DNA of 64,000 nucleotides from Albugo candida (lineage: Eukaryota > Oomycota > Peronosporomycetes > Albuginales). The stretch lies in contig JBDOQK010000007.1 in assembly GCA_040437565.1 (NCBI GenBank), positions 496,001 to 560,000 on the forward strand, in the 5' to 3' direction. Made by a program: the position numbers and the translations under genes. The notes under the pieces were generated by a model. It did no database searches, was not told the origin of the DNA, and saw only the letters and a program-made list of their open reading frames with translations. Of this stretch, positions 10,877 to 20,285 are shown piece after piece. Numbering within the stretch: position 1 is the stretch's first letter; every line of letters starts with the position of its first letter.

Positions 10877-12448
10877 AGTACTCGATCGCATTGAAGGATT
10901 TACTAAAAGGCGAATTCACATCTTGCTTATTGAGTAACTACATGTACAATGTACCGTGGCTCATGCAACAATGTACACGGCTGCAACAAGTGCCTGTGAT
11001 TCTCGTTCACGGAGAGAGAGATCAACAAAGGTGATTTATCGCTACTTTTGTAGTCTTTTAATTTTTGCAAAGGTTGAATCAGGATTGCCAGAAGTATACA
11101 AATATCAAGGCAGTAGCACCGTATTTGCCCATTCCATTCGGCACCCATCACAGTAAAATGATGGTGAGTTGGTCACAATAATTGAGATGTGTTGTTTACC
11201 GATTGCAATAGATCATTTTGTACGCTGATAAAGTTCGAGTTGCCATTTTCACAGCGAATTTTCTTCCCATCGATTGGAGTAATAAGACGCAAGGAATTTG
11301 GTACCAGGATTTTGGTCTCTTAGATGAGACGGGAACGAGCACTCGAAAGAGTTTATGGCCAGAATTCATAAATTTCAAAGCTGATTTGATTGACTATTTA
11401 AGTCACTTGCATCAAACGCACTTACGAGAGCTTTGCCTCACATTGAAAAGATACGATTTTTCAACCGCAAATGTCGCATTGGTTGCATCGGTGCCGGGAA
11501 CGCATAAAAATCAGGGTAACGAAGACAAGATTGTATTATTTCAATACACCATCTAAGCGGTTTGCATAGATATGCACAAGTATGGTCATCTTAGAATGCG
11601 GAGGTAGAGACACAATCTGCGCGCGATTCACATAATGTCAATTCGTCATTAGATTGCTCCAGGCATTGGATTCATGGAGCAAAAAGTATCCTTTGATCTG
11701 TCAGGTATATGTATTTTCGTTGACTATTCATGTAAGTGTATATGCTGAACAGCTGACTAGTTTTCCAGTCTAGGCTCTTTGACTGAGCCATGGCTCTATG
11801 ACGAGTTTGCCGAAAGTCTTCAAGCACATACCGCAAAAAACACACTCCCACCACTACATCTTATTTGGCCATCTGCAGAACAAGTTGTGAGTAATTTGCA
11901 ACATTTGGTCACACACCGATATTATTCGAAGTCTTAATTCGCAGAAAAACTCCATTGAAGGATGGAACGCTGGTCGAGCTATTCCTTGCCCGTTGAAGAA
12001 TATGAAGCCATTTCTTCATAAATTCCTTCGAAAATGGAATCCTCCATCCATACTACATCGGGCAAATGCGATGCCACATATCAAAACGTATGCACAATTC
12101 GACCCAGCAGAAACGGAAGGAACGCTTCGATGGGCACTTTTATCGAGTGCTAACTTGAGCAGTGCAGCCTGGGGATCGTATCAAAAGAAGAAAAATCAGT
12201 TCATGATTCGATCGTTCGAACTCGGCGTGCTTTTCCACCCCAAAATCTATCGAAATGACCATCTGTGCACGGATCATTTGGTCGCAGTTGGAACTCCTGC
12301 GGATGATACAAGCCTGGAGAATATCATCCGCGTTCCTATCCCTTACAATTTTCCGCTGCTAGAATATGATACGAAGCAGGATGAGCCTTGGGTTTGGAAT
12401 CTCGTTCGGGATATTCCAGATCGTATCGGGGCGTGCTATATGCCTTAA
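10877..12448 (+). CDS. TDP1: Tyrosyl-DNA phosphodiesterase 1 (seven exons placed, 5' end unresolved)
   Basis: Exons placed: about 10877-11030, 11073-11163, 11212-11515, 11570-11603, 11653-11704, 11761-11886 and 11945-12448; introns of 42-58 nt, all GT-AG. The first catalytic HKD motif is GTHHSKMM, split from IILYADKVRV by an intron, with ANFLPIDWSNKTQGIWYQDF after it. The second is HIKTYAQF followed by ALLSSANLSSAAWG. TDP1 removes stalled topoisomerase I from DNA 3' ends and trims other 3' adducts. Upstream of 10877 a matching stretch (FHLTPIEVL, near 10790-10815) lies in another frame, and no intron of normal length joins it. The first 60 or so codons are therefore either split by an odd intron, misassembled or mutated. 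Confidence 0.88.
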
Positions 12449-12603
12449 ATAGTATATTCTGTTGTATTACGGTCCATTTCGATATTTTGTTGTGCCGGCA
12501 TCTTCAAAGTTTGATAGCTTGTTTCTTTTCTATCGAGTATTAGACTGACTAAAACAAGAAACGAAGACATAGATTGCTTTCTATACGGCAAAAAAATCAC
12601 GTG
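12449..12603. other. Short spacer between TDP1 and the rearranged island
   Basis: AT-rich and non-coding; nothing recognised. Confidence 0.5.
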
Positions 12604-13345
12604 ATACTTCTATTGTGCCGACTTTGTGAAGAAAATGGTTCACTAACGATCAAGAAGAAACATCACGATCATTCAAGGGAACCGCCACAACGATTGTCGT
12701 CGACCGGTAATGTTTTGAAGAAGACAGAGCTGGGGAGCAGAGAGCTCAGGTGATACGAGTGAAAACAAGGTTATAAACACTACATCTGATCGATCTCTCA
12801 TCATTCATTTCGGTTTTGTAGGTGGCCCAGTCTTTTGCGTCATCATCCAGCCCCCGCTTATTGCCCACGACAGGGTAGCGGGCGGCGATTGGCGCTAATA
12901 CACTTGACCGTATTGGGAAAGCTTTTCGCCTACGTACGCGGCCAATACAAAGCGGACAAAGCGGTTCTCCAAAAAAGCTTCCGATCCATGCGCTTACCCT
13001 ATCATGACCGTGATATAATATCTCGAAGCCTGATTGGAATATACTATCATCACTGAGCAGTTTGGTCGGTATGTCGTCCATCTCCTGATGCTACGACTTG
13101 ATGCATAATCGTTACGTGTGTATCGTGTGAATCAAAAGACGTCATCCATGCATCGTTGTAAGTCAGCAGAACTTCGCGATCATCATCGGAGTAGCCGGCA
13201 ATGTATGAAATGAAAGATGCACGAAGTCAAGGTTTGCACAAGGTGTAAAGCAGCATCCTAGATTCTTTGATTAACATCATATTAATTACAATTAACTTAT
13301 TGCAGAACGATCTAGTTGCATTTACTAAACCTTGTTTCCATGTTT
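12604..13345. repeat. Segmental duplication, copy 1
   Basis: This stretch recurs at 14901-16173, with high similarity in blocks: the start (ATACTTCTAYTGTGCCGAC), the region around 13010-13110, and 13107-13345 almost throughout. It directly abuts the 3' end of a coiled-coil gene copy, as copy 2 does, so the duplicated unit includes the downstream flank of that gene. Copy 1 lacks the LTR-like insertion of copy 2 and so shows the empty site (GCATAATCGTTACG, around 13104). Confidence 0.85.
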
Positions 13346-14285
13346 ATATCTCTCGGGCTTCACTTCCAACGATATACTTGTTTGAATACAATTGATCATT
13401 CGCCACTGCCTCGCTTNNNNNNNNNNNNNNNNNNNNNNNNNNNNNNNNNNNNNNNNNNNNNNNNNNNNNNNNNNNNNNNNNNNNNNNNNNNNNNNNNNNN
13501 NNNNNNNNNNNNNNNNGGCTGTAGATGCAATTTTCCATCCATACACTGAGCCAGAGCAATTCGGTCGCAGTAGAGTCTTCACTGGATGCATATTCTTCGT
13601 GTTCTCCCTGACACTTTCTAATGTATCCTTCTCTCCAATCTCCAAAGACTCGAACCTAGGCTTGTCTGAATTCACTGTTTCTTCAGTCTTTGGTTCGCTT
13701 TCATCATGATCCATGCTGTAATTGCACTCTTTGATGGCACTGCGCGGCCCAAGTGATTTAAGGGAAACAGGCTCTGCATCCAACATAAATGTTTTTGGCT
13801 CTTCTTCCTCGACGCATGTTGTGAAACCCTTCGCCCCGTATTCCAAAACGTCGAACACATTCTTCTTCGAATCCGCTTTATATCTCGTCTCCGCTTCGTC
13901 GTAATCGTAATACGGGCTGTAGATGCAATTTTCCATCCATACACTGAGCCAGAGCAATTCGGTCGCAGTAGAGTCTTCACTGGATGCATATTCTTCGTGT
14001 TCTCCCTGACACTTTCTAATGTATCCTTCTCTCCAATCTCCAAAGACTCGAACCTAGGCTTGTCTGAATTCACTGTTTCTTCAGTCTTTGGTTCGCTTTC
14101 ATCATGATCCATGCTGTAATTGCACTCTTTGATGGCACTGCGCGGCCCAAGTGATTTAAGGGAAACAGGCTCTTCATCCAATATAAGATATTTCGACTCC
14201 TCTTCCTCAACGCATGTTGTACAATCCTTCGCCCCGCATTCCAAAACGTCGAACGAATGCTGCTTTGAACCCGCTTTATTTCTAC
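13325..14285 (-). pseudogene. Broken, internally duplicated copy of the coiled-coil gene
   Basis: On the minus strand this matches the C-terminal half of the gene at 16194-17815 (phrases SEAVANDQLYSNKY, NCIYSPYYDYDEAE, LGPRSAIKEC). The coiled-coil N-terminus is absent. A block is tandemly repeated with a period of 398 bp (13517-13914 and from 13915 on); since 398 is not a multiple of three, the second unit shifts frame. The 3' end lacks about 165 bp present in the intact gene. An assembly gap lies inside (13417-13516). At its 5' side it is fused to sequence resembling 18700-18790. Confidence 0.75.
13417..13516. other. Assembly gap (100 N)
   Basis: Unlike most other gaps here, I see no duplicated overlap on its two sides. 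Confidence 0.99.
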
Positions 14286-14900
14286 GCTGACAATCTTATT
14301 ACCGTATTGGTGATGATTCGCTTCGTGCCGTGAAATAAGCACTTCATGTCTAGTTTCTTTTAAGTCTGTGTCCAGCTTGTAAATGGTGTAGAGTTGTAAA
14401 ATTGGGCAAAGGTACCGTGTTTTGGACTTAGTGTGTGCCACACTAAGCTAAACATATCCTTCCAATCAGGACTAGGATCCGAGTTGCACTTCCACTTCTA
14501 CTCACCGGTGCCAGACCCGCAGGGTTGATGTACAGCAATAAGTGACGTGGTCTGGTCACTCAAATGGTACTCTTATCTGATTCAGATCCAACACCCATTC
14601 ATAGAGTATCAGAATGCTGTCGACATCTTGCGATATTCAATATTCCTACAAGTATAAGCCGACTGCCGCGCCGGCAATCGCCTTCCTGGAGAAGAGATGA
14701 CCAGTCATCTGATGAAAAAACTCATACTGGACAGTATAAGACGACAGTCGTAATGGAGGCCGTGATGGACGATTTTGGCTTATTACGATACAAAACACAA
14801 TGCGGAAATTAGATACCGCCATACTCGTTCGCAAAAGTTCCTTCCTGGCTCGAGATATTTTGTTTGTCTACTTCTCAACTCACTATATGATGCTTATGAT
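14286..14900. other. Non-coding spacer in the rearranged island
   Basis: Bases 14293-14370 resemble 18709-18790 (shared TTATTACCG...TTCGCTTCGTG and ...CATGTCT). Otherwise only short open frames without motifs. Confidence 0.5.
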
Positions 14901-15322
14901 ATACTTCTACTGTGCCGACTTTGTGAAGAAATTCGGTCACTGAAGATCAAGAAGAAACTGCACGATCATCCAAGGAAGTGCAACAACGATCATTGTCGAC
15001 CGTTAATGGTTTAGAAAAAACAGAGCTGGAGAACAGAGAGCTTAAGTTATACGAGTGAAAACCAAGTTGTATACACTAAATCTGATCAATATCTCATCAT
15101 TCATTACGGTACTGTAGGTGCCCCAGTCTTTTGCGACATCGTCGAACGCCCTCTTCTTTCCAATACCATGATCATGGGACTCATTACAAAGCTGCTGTCC
15201 ATGCGCTTACCCCATCATGACCGCGATATAATATCTCGAAGCCTGATTGGGATATACTATCATTACTGAGCTGTTTGGTCGGTATGTCGTCCATCTCCTG
15301 ATGCTACGACTTGAAGCATGAT

Positions 15323-15938
15323 TGTAGCGGAGCTACTCTAGCTCCTTGCCAGAGGAAGGCTATCTGCTCAACGGGCAACTTAGTTCTTTAAAAGAACTAG
15401 ACTCAACGAGTCAACAAGCTTTAAAGCTTGAGGTCCTTGTTCAAGGGACCTAATGATCCCGGGAATCGACAACACAGCACAAAGTGCACAAGATCTGAGA
15501 CGCCTGAAGCAGGCACGTGTCTCTAACTGATCTAAAGGCGAACTGTTCTTTATTTTTATCTCGAGCAGTACCTTACGCTAAACNNNNNNNNNNNNNNNNN
15601 NNNNNNNNNNNNNNNNNNNNNNNNNNNNNNNNNNNNNNNNNNNNNNNNNNNNNNNNNNNNNNNNNNNNNNNNNNNNNNNNNNNGGACCTAATGATCCCGG
15701 GAATCGACAACACAGCACAAAGTGCACAAGATCTGAGACGCCTGAAGCAGGCACGTGTCTCTAACTGATCTAAAGGCGAACTGTTCTTTATTTTTATCTC
15801 GAGCAGTACCTTACGCTAAACGTACCTAACCTAGGTACCAATATCCGGTGGCTGACACGCGTCAGCTCCTAACCCAAAGCGTCCCAAATGTGTACCGCAC
15901 TGCATAACAGTTAGTAACCGAAGTGTAACCCCGTTACA
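15323..15938. mobile_element. LTR-like element (solo LTR candidate) with 5-bp target duplication
   Basis: Begins TGTAGCGGAG and ends CCCCGTTACA, so it has TG...CA ends with an imperfect terminal inverted repeat. It is flanked by ATGAT on both sides (15318-15322 and 15939-15943), while the paralogous empty site at 13104 has a single ATAAT. As assembled it contains a 100-N gap plus a 138-bp duplicated overlap (15446-15583 equals 15684-15821), so the real length is about 378 bp. No coding capacity. These are the marks of a solo LTR; a short inverted-repeat DNA element is the alternative. Internally it is a chain of small hairpins (see findings). Confidence 0.75.
15584..15683. other. Assembly gap (100 N) with identical 138-bp overlap on both sides
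   Basis: Bases 15446-15583 are identical to 15684-15821, so the flanking contigs overlap and were not merged. Confidence 0.98.
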
Positions 15939-16193
15939 ATGATCGTTACGTGTGTATCATGTCAATCAAAAGACGTGATCCATGCATTGTTGTAAGTCAG
16001 CACTACTTGGCGATCATTATCGGAGTAGCCGGCAATGTATGAAATGAAACATGCACGAAGTCAAGGTTTGCACAAGGTGTAAAGCAGCATGCTCGATTCT
16101 TTGACTAACGTCATATTAATCACAATTAACTTATTGCAGAACGATCTAGTTGCATTTACTAAACCTTGTTTCCATGCTCATATCTCTCGGGCT

Positions 16194-17815
16194 TCACTTC
16201 CAACGATTCTTCTGACTTCGCAGGGTACCGATAGTATTTTCAAACACGTCGCTTGATATAAGTAGCTCACTCATCATAAGTACTTCTTCCAATTCAAAAG
16301 CTTTTAATTCATCTTCCTTAACGCGCATTCTCAATTCGTTCATCCTGCTTATCGAAACGTCGAGCATATACTTGTTTGAATACAATTGATCATTCGCCAC
16401 TGCTTCGCTTACATCCAAATCCGGTCTGTATATGCGTGTATCCATGGGAATACTCAGTTCGAGCAATTCGGTCAAAAAAGACTCTTCATCCAATATGAGG
16501 TATTTCGACTCTTCTTCCTCAACGCATGTTGTACACTCCTTNNNNNNNNNNNNNNNNNNNNNNNNNNNNNNNNNNNNNNNNNNNNNNNNNNNNNNNNNNN
16601 NNNNNNNNNNNNNNNNNNNNNNNNNNNNNNNNNNNNNNNNNAAATCCGGTCTGTATATGCGTGTATCCATGGGAATACTCAGTTCGAGCAATTCGGTCAA
16701 AAAAGACTCTTCATCCAATATGAGGTATTTCGACTCTTCTTCCTCAACGCATGTTGTACACTCCTTGCCCCGCATTCCGAAAAGTCGAACGTATGGTGCT
16801 TCGACCCCGCTTTATCTTTCTTCTCCGCTTCGTCGTAATCGTAATACGGGCTGTAGATGCAATTTTCCATCGACACACTGAGCCAGAGCAGTTCGGTCGC
16901 AGTAGAGTCTTCACTGGATGCATATTCTTCGTTTTTTTTCTCCTTGACACTTTCTGCTGTATCCTTCACACCAATCTCCAAAGACTCGAACGTATGCTTG
17001 TCTGTATTCACTGTTTCTTCAGTCTTTGGTTCGCTTTCATCATAATCCATGCTGTATTTGCACTCTTTGATGGCACTGCGTGATCCAAGTGGTTTCGGCG
17101 AAGCAGACTCTTCATCTGATTGATATTCTTTGTGGTCTTCCTCCACAGCGCACGTTCTGAACTCTTTCATTGGTGTCATCATCATAGACTTGGTTGGATC
17201 CAGATCGTATTTGGTATCCATTTCGCCCTCACCGTTGTCCAAGTTGCATGCGTTGCCCAAGCATGTCTTATTTGCTTCCACCCTCCGTCTAATCTGAGCC
17301 ATATCGTTCTTCGCCTCCTCAAGCTCCCTCATCAGCTGCTCCACCTTTTCTCTTTCTTCCTTGTTTGCCTGGGTAGCTTCGTTCATCTTGATCTCATTCT
17401 TGAGATTTCGAAGCACATTCGCATCCAGTCGCAGCTGTAGATCCTTGATTGTGCTATGAGCGGACCCAATGTACTTCATGGCGTCATCATAGTTCTTCGT
17501 CGTGTTGACCAGTGCGGATGACAAGTCCTCATTCCTCCTCTTGAGCTGACGTACTTCTTCAGCCGCTTGTTGAAATTTCGCTGTCGTATCCTTTAGCAAG
17601 CGCTCCAAGTTTTTCTCTTTCGCCTCCTGCTGGCTCGTTCTCGTTACTGGCCGCGCTGGAGTTGCTGTATTTCGATTGTTGCGGCGAGCCGTTCGAATTT
17701 GTTGACTCGATGAAGCTGGTAACGGTGCCGTCGGAGCCTTTCGAAGGATGTATCCTCCTCCAACACGCTTCATCATCGACGGCGTGGTTGTTGTAGTTCT
17801 TGATCTCGGCTGCAT
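16194..17815 (-). CDS. Coiled-coil protein of unknown function, frameshifted as assembled
   Basis: The start is taken at 17815 (MQPRSRTTTTT), just after a 52-nt intron in the 5' leader (17819-17870, GTAAGT...AAACAG). Residues 1-75 are basic and Ser/Thr/Pro-rich; about 80-190 form a long coiled coil (LERLLKDTTAKFQQAAEEV, NKEEREKVEQLMRELEE). The rest is acidic with Glu/Asp runs. At 16766/16767 one C present in the broken copy is missing, shifting the frame between SECGA and CTTCVEEEESKYL; the continuation runs to 16194. A 125-bp overlap around the gap (16417-16541 equals 16642-16766) also duplicates part of the C-terminus. Either a sequencing slip or a young pseudogene. I recognise no family. 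Confidence 0.6.
16542..16641. other. Assembly gap (100 N) with identical 125-bp overlap on both sides
   Basis: Bases 16417-16541 recur at 16642-16766; an offset of 225 keeps the frame, so the coding repeat is artificial. Confidence 0.97.
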
Positions 17816-17870
17816 ATTCTGTTTGAAGTCAAATTTCAGAGTGAGGAGAAAATACGTTCGTGGCACTTAC

Positions 17871-18494
17871 ATAGCTTCAGTCTCCTCAAGTCTCTTAGCA
17901 TGACGGTTTTTGACATCTCTCAATTATAGAGCCGATCATGTTGCTTGATATCTCATTCTGAACTGGCAATATCGATGCGGATAGTGCGTTTCGCCTTGTG
18001 AATATATCATCTCATAGAGTAGTTATACATGCCGTCTATCGCTGGCAAACCTGTCGAGAGCTCTCGATGCATCGATTCTTTGACCACCCAAGAGCTCTTG
18101 GGCTAAAAATAGTATAGGCTGACGATCGCTACAATATTTATCAATCCGATGAGCTTGATAGTCACGCTATTGTCTTGAGAGAATGGTAATGATTATGGCG
18201 TCGACATCTTTCTCATATGATGTGCCAAGACGTACGATATCTAAGGAATGATCAAATGCCGGGATGCATGAAAACAGCGACGTCAAAGTGGACATGTTCG
18301 GCGGCAATACTTGACCAAGTATATACCCGCATCTGGTGTCTCAGTTGCATGGAAGCTATCATTTTGTAGTCATCTATTTGCTTAGTTCTTTATGATGTCT
18401 AGCAATATCGTCTTCAACGACGAGCGATGTGGCTACGTGCAATTCAGAATCTTGTAGAACGAGAATTGGAGCATGACAAACTGAGCATATCCTT
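17871..18494. other. Upstream region of the coiled-coil gene, no gene seen
   Basis: Presumably contains the untranslated first exon and promoter of the minus-strand coiled-coil gene. No open frame of note and no recognised RNA. Confidence 0.4.
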
Positions 18495-18698
18495 TCACAT
18501 GATAACGTCTTTATAACATACTTTGACATTCCGCTTTAGCAAACATGCAACTAAGAAAAGACACGCAACAATCAAAACAGCACGCTCATAAGTAAGGCTT
18601 GAAATCTTCATTTGTGGCATGCACTGCCAGGCAAAAACAACCATCGGCGAAACCTTCCTTCCTTGCTGTTTTCTCCTATAAGTATAAATTTTCCTCAT
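18495..18698 (-). CDS. Possible small membrane protein, hypothetical
   Basis: A 67-codon frame starting at the first ATG (18698). It has a basic N-terminus and one hydrophobic segment near the C-terminus (YERAVLIVACLFLVACLL), consistent with a tail-anchored protein. The frame is open further upstream without an ATG, reading QHEANLFGNGNK. That phrase has a partner (HEANHHQYGNK) beside the broken gene copy at about 14.3 kb, so it may be part of an old repeated coding segment. Function unknown; could be a remnant. Confidence 0.3.
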   Translation of the reverse strand: MRKIYTYRRKQQGRKVSPMVVFAWQCMPQMKISSLTYERAVLIVACLFLVACLLKRNVKVCYKDVIM

Positions 18699-19038
18699 TG
18701 CTCTTAAGAGACAATTTTTATTACCGTTACCGAATAGATTCGCTTCGTGCTGTGAAACAAACACCCCATGTCTTTGTTTCCTTTTTCATTCAGAGACTGT
18801 CGGGTCAAAAACCTAATTGAAAAGAAACCAGCTGTCACACCTTGAAGAAAGCCGGCATAACCGCGAAGCACAATTCCAGCTGTAGAATTCGACGTGCAGA
18901 TATTTATTGAAGAATTGTTGTCAACGAAGAAGCTCAATGATTTGATGAATCATATCGGTCAGCAAATGCGACCACTGAAGATTTGGAACAGTAGCTCAAA
19001 GTCTTCACTTCCGTAGTCAGAGTATGGGACCAGGGTCA

Positions 19039-19305
19039 CATGATCACAATAGATCATATCGATTTGGAAATGGTGGGGAACTTCATCCTTGATGCACACT
19101 TTCAATCATTAGAGTCTTGATCTTATGGTAGTCATGATAGTCAGGAAATGCAAGCTCCCTTGATATGGCGGGGTTGATTCAAGAGAGCTTGCATTTCCTG
19201 ACTATCATGACTACCATAAGAGCAAGACTCTAATGATTGAAAGTGTGCATCAAGGGGATGAAGCTTCCCACCATTTCCAAATCGATATGATCTATTGTGA
19301 TCATG
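19039..19305. repeat. Long near-perfect inverted repeat (about 125-bp arms, 15-nt loop)
   Basis: The left arm 19039-19163 is the reverse complement of 19179-19305 with a few mismatches and a 2-base length difference; the loop is 19164-19178. The outer ends read CATGATCACAATAG and its complement. A transcript would fold into a hairpin of about 125 base pairs. No terminal transposon motif or target duplication is evident at its ends. It sits in a gene-poor stretch. Confidence 0.93.
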
Positions 19306-20285
19306 CAAGAAATTCCCCGAGAGATTTGCGTCTGCTGTCTTGCCACGAGGAAGATGTTGCAGATCTTCGGGAGCATCTATGCAGGATGTCGAAGATAAAA
19401 ATCGCAGAGAAGCTTAGATTCCATGAAGACAACTGAAGATAACGCAACTTCAACTGGATCTGTTTTCATAGCGAAGATGTAATTAGTAACCATCTTTTGC
19501 TTATCTTCGCGCCACAAGCCTTTGCACATTAGTGATTGTGTGAAAAGCGTTGACAATAGGCAGTACAAGAACATTTTTGCTGCTGCATGACTCCCCCATT
19601 TTTCAGCGTATTTACAAATGCTGCATTGGTGTGGCCAATAAGTTTATGTCGTATCTTGATGCTTTTATCCGAGATGCCAAGACGAATCGTGTTAGAAAAT
19701 TGTTTTTCCAGAACATTCGACCTCTCCGGGAATATTTAAGCCATTCATGACATCTTTGACAGCTGTTTGATATGTCTATTACATGCGGCTTTTCTCGATC
19801 ACAGATGGACATGTGAACTGTCATGCTTCGTTCAGATACCTTTCTCCTCACCATATTTCGCCGTATGAGACAAAAAGAGTTGCTCCGATAATGCACCCTC
19901 TTGCTCTTCTTCAATTTCTGCTTGTAGCACTTCGGCGGTTCGATTCGATTCGATTCGATTCAAATTCGTGGTATAATTTTGATTGCGAAAGTCTTTCTTC
20001 GATTTAATCATTCAACGGGGCTTCGCATACGTTTCCTCATTCTCGTCAAGTACCCGAGAGATCATACACATCATTTGATGTGAATCCAACAAAATTTATA
20101 CCAAGATGCCCGACATGCTTGTTCAGCGACCACAGCTCGTTAAAAATACGTGCACGAAAGTGATGCGTGAGATTTAATATGATTTCTATAGCTCGATCTA
20201 TCGAGCAAAAGATGCATCGACGGCCGAAGAGTACAGCTAATTATAGCACGGTGACCGCCTATTCTGCGGCGATAACAGGTGACCA
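19306..20285. other. Gene-poor stretch upstream of the receptor kinase, with a short GATTC repeat
   Basis: A short run of GATTC units occurs at about 19940-19962. A 67-codon frame (19233-19436, plus) overlaps the right arm of the inverted repeat; it has no family motif. Nothing else is supported. Confidence 0.5.

Larger units (their letters stand above)
14901..16173. repeat. Segmental duplication, copy 2 (interrupted by the LTR-like element)
   Basis: Second copy of 12604-13345. It contains the 616-base (as assembled) insertion at 15323-15938 that is absent from copy 1. The parts flanking the insertion align with copy 1 without loss other than the 5-base target duplication. Confidence 0.85.

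Noticed and set aside
15323-15938. CRISPR-like array or tRNA cluster in the hairpin-rich insert
   Set aside because: The hairpins differ in sequence and spacing, there is no constant repeat, and none has a tRNA cloverleaf. The organism is a eukaryote.
19233-19436. 67-codon frame starting in the right arm of the inverted repeat
   Set aside because: No family similarity visible; may be chance within the repeat.
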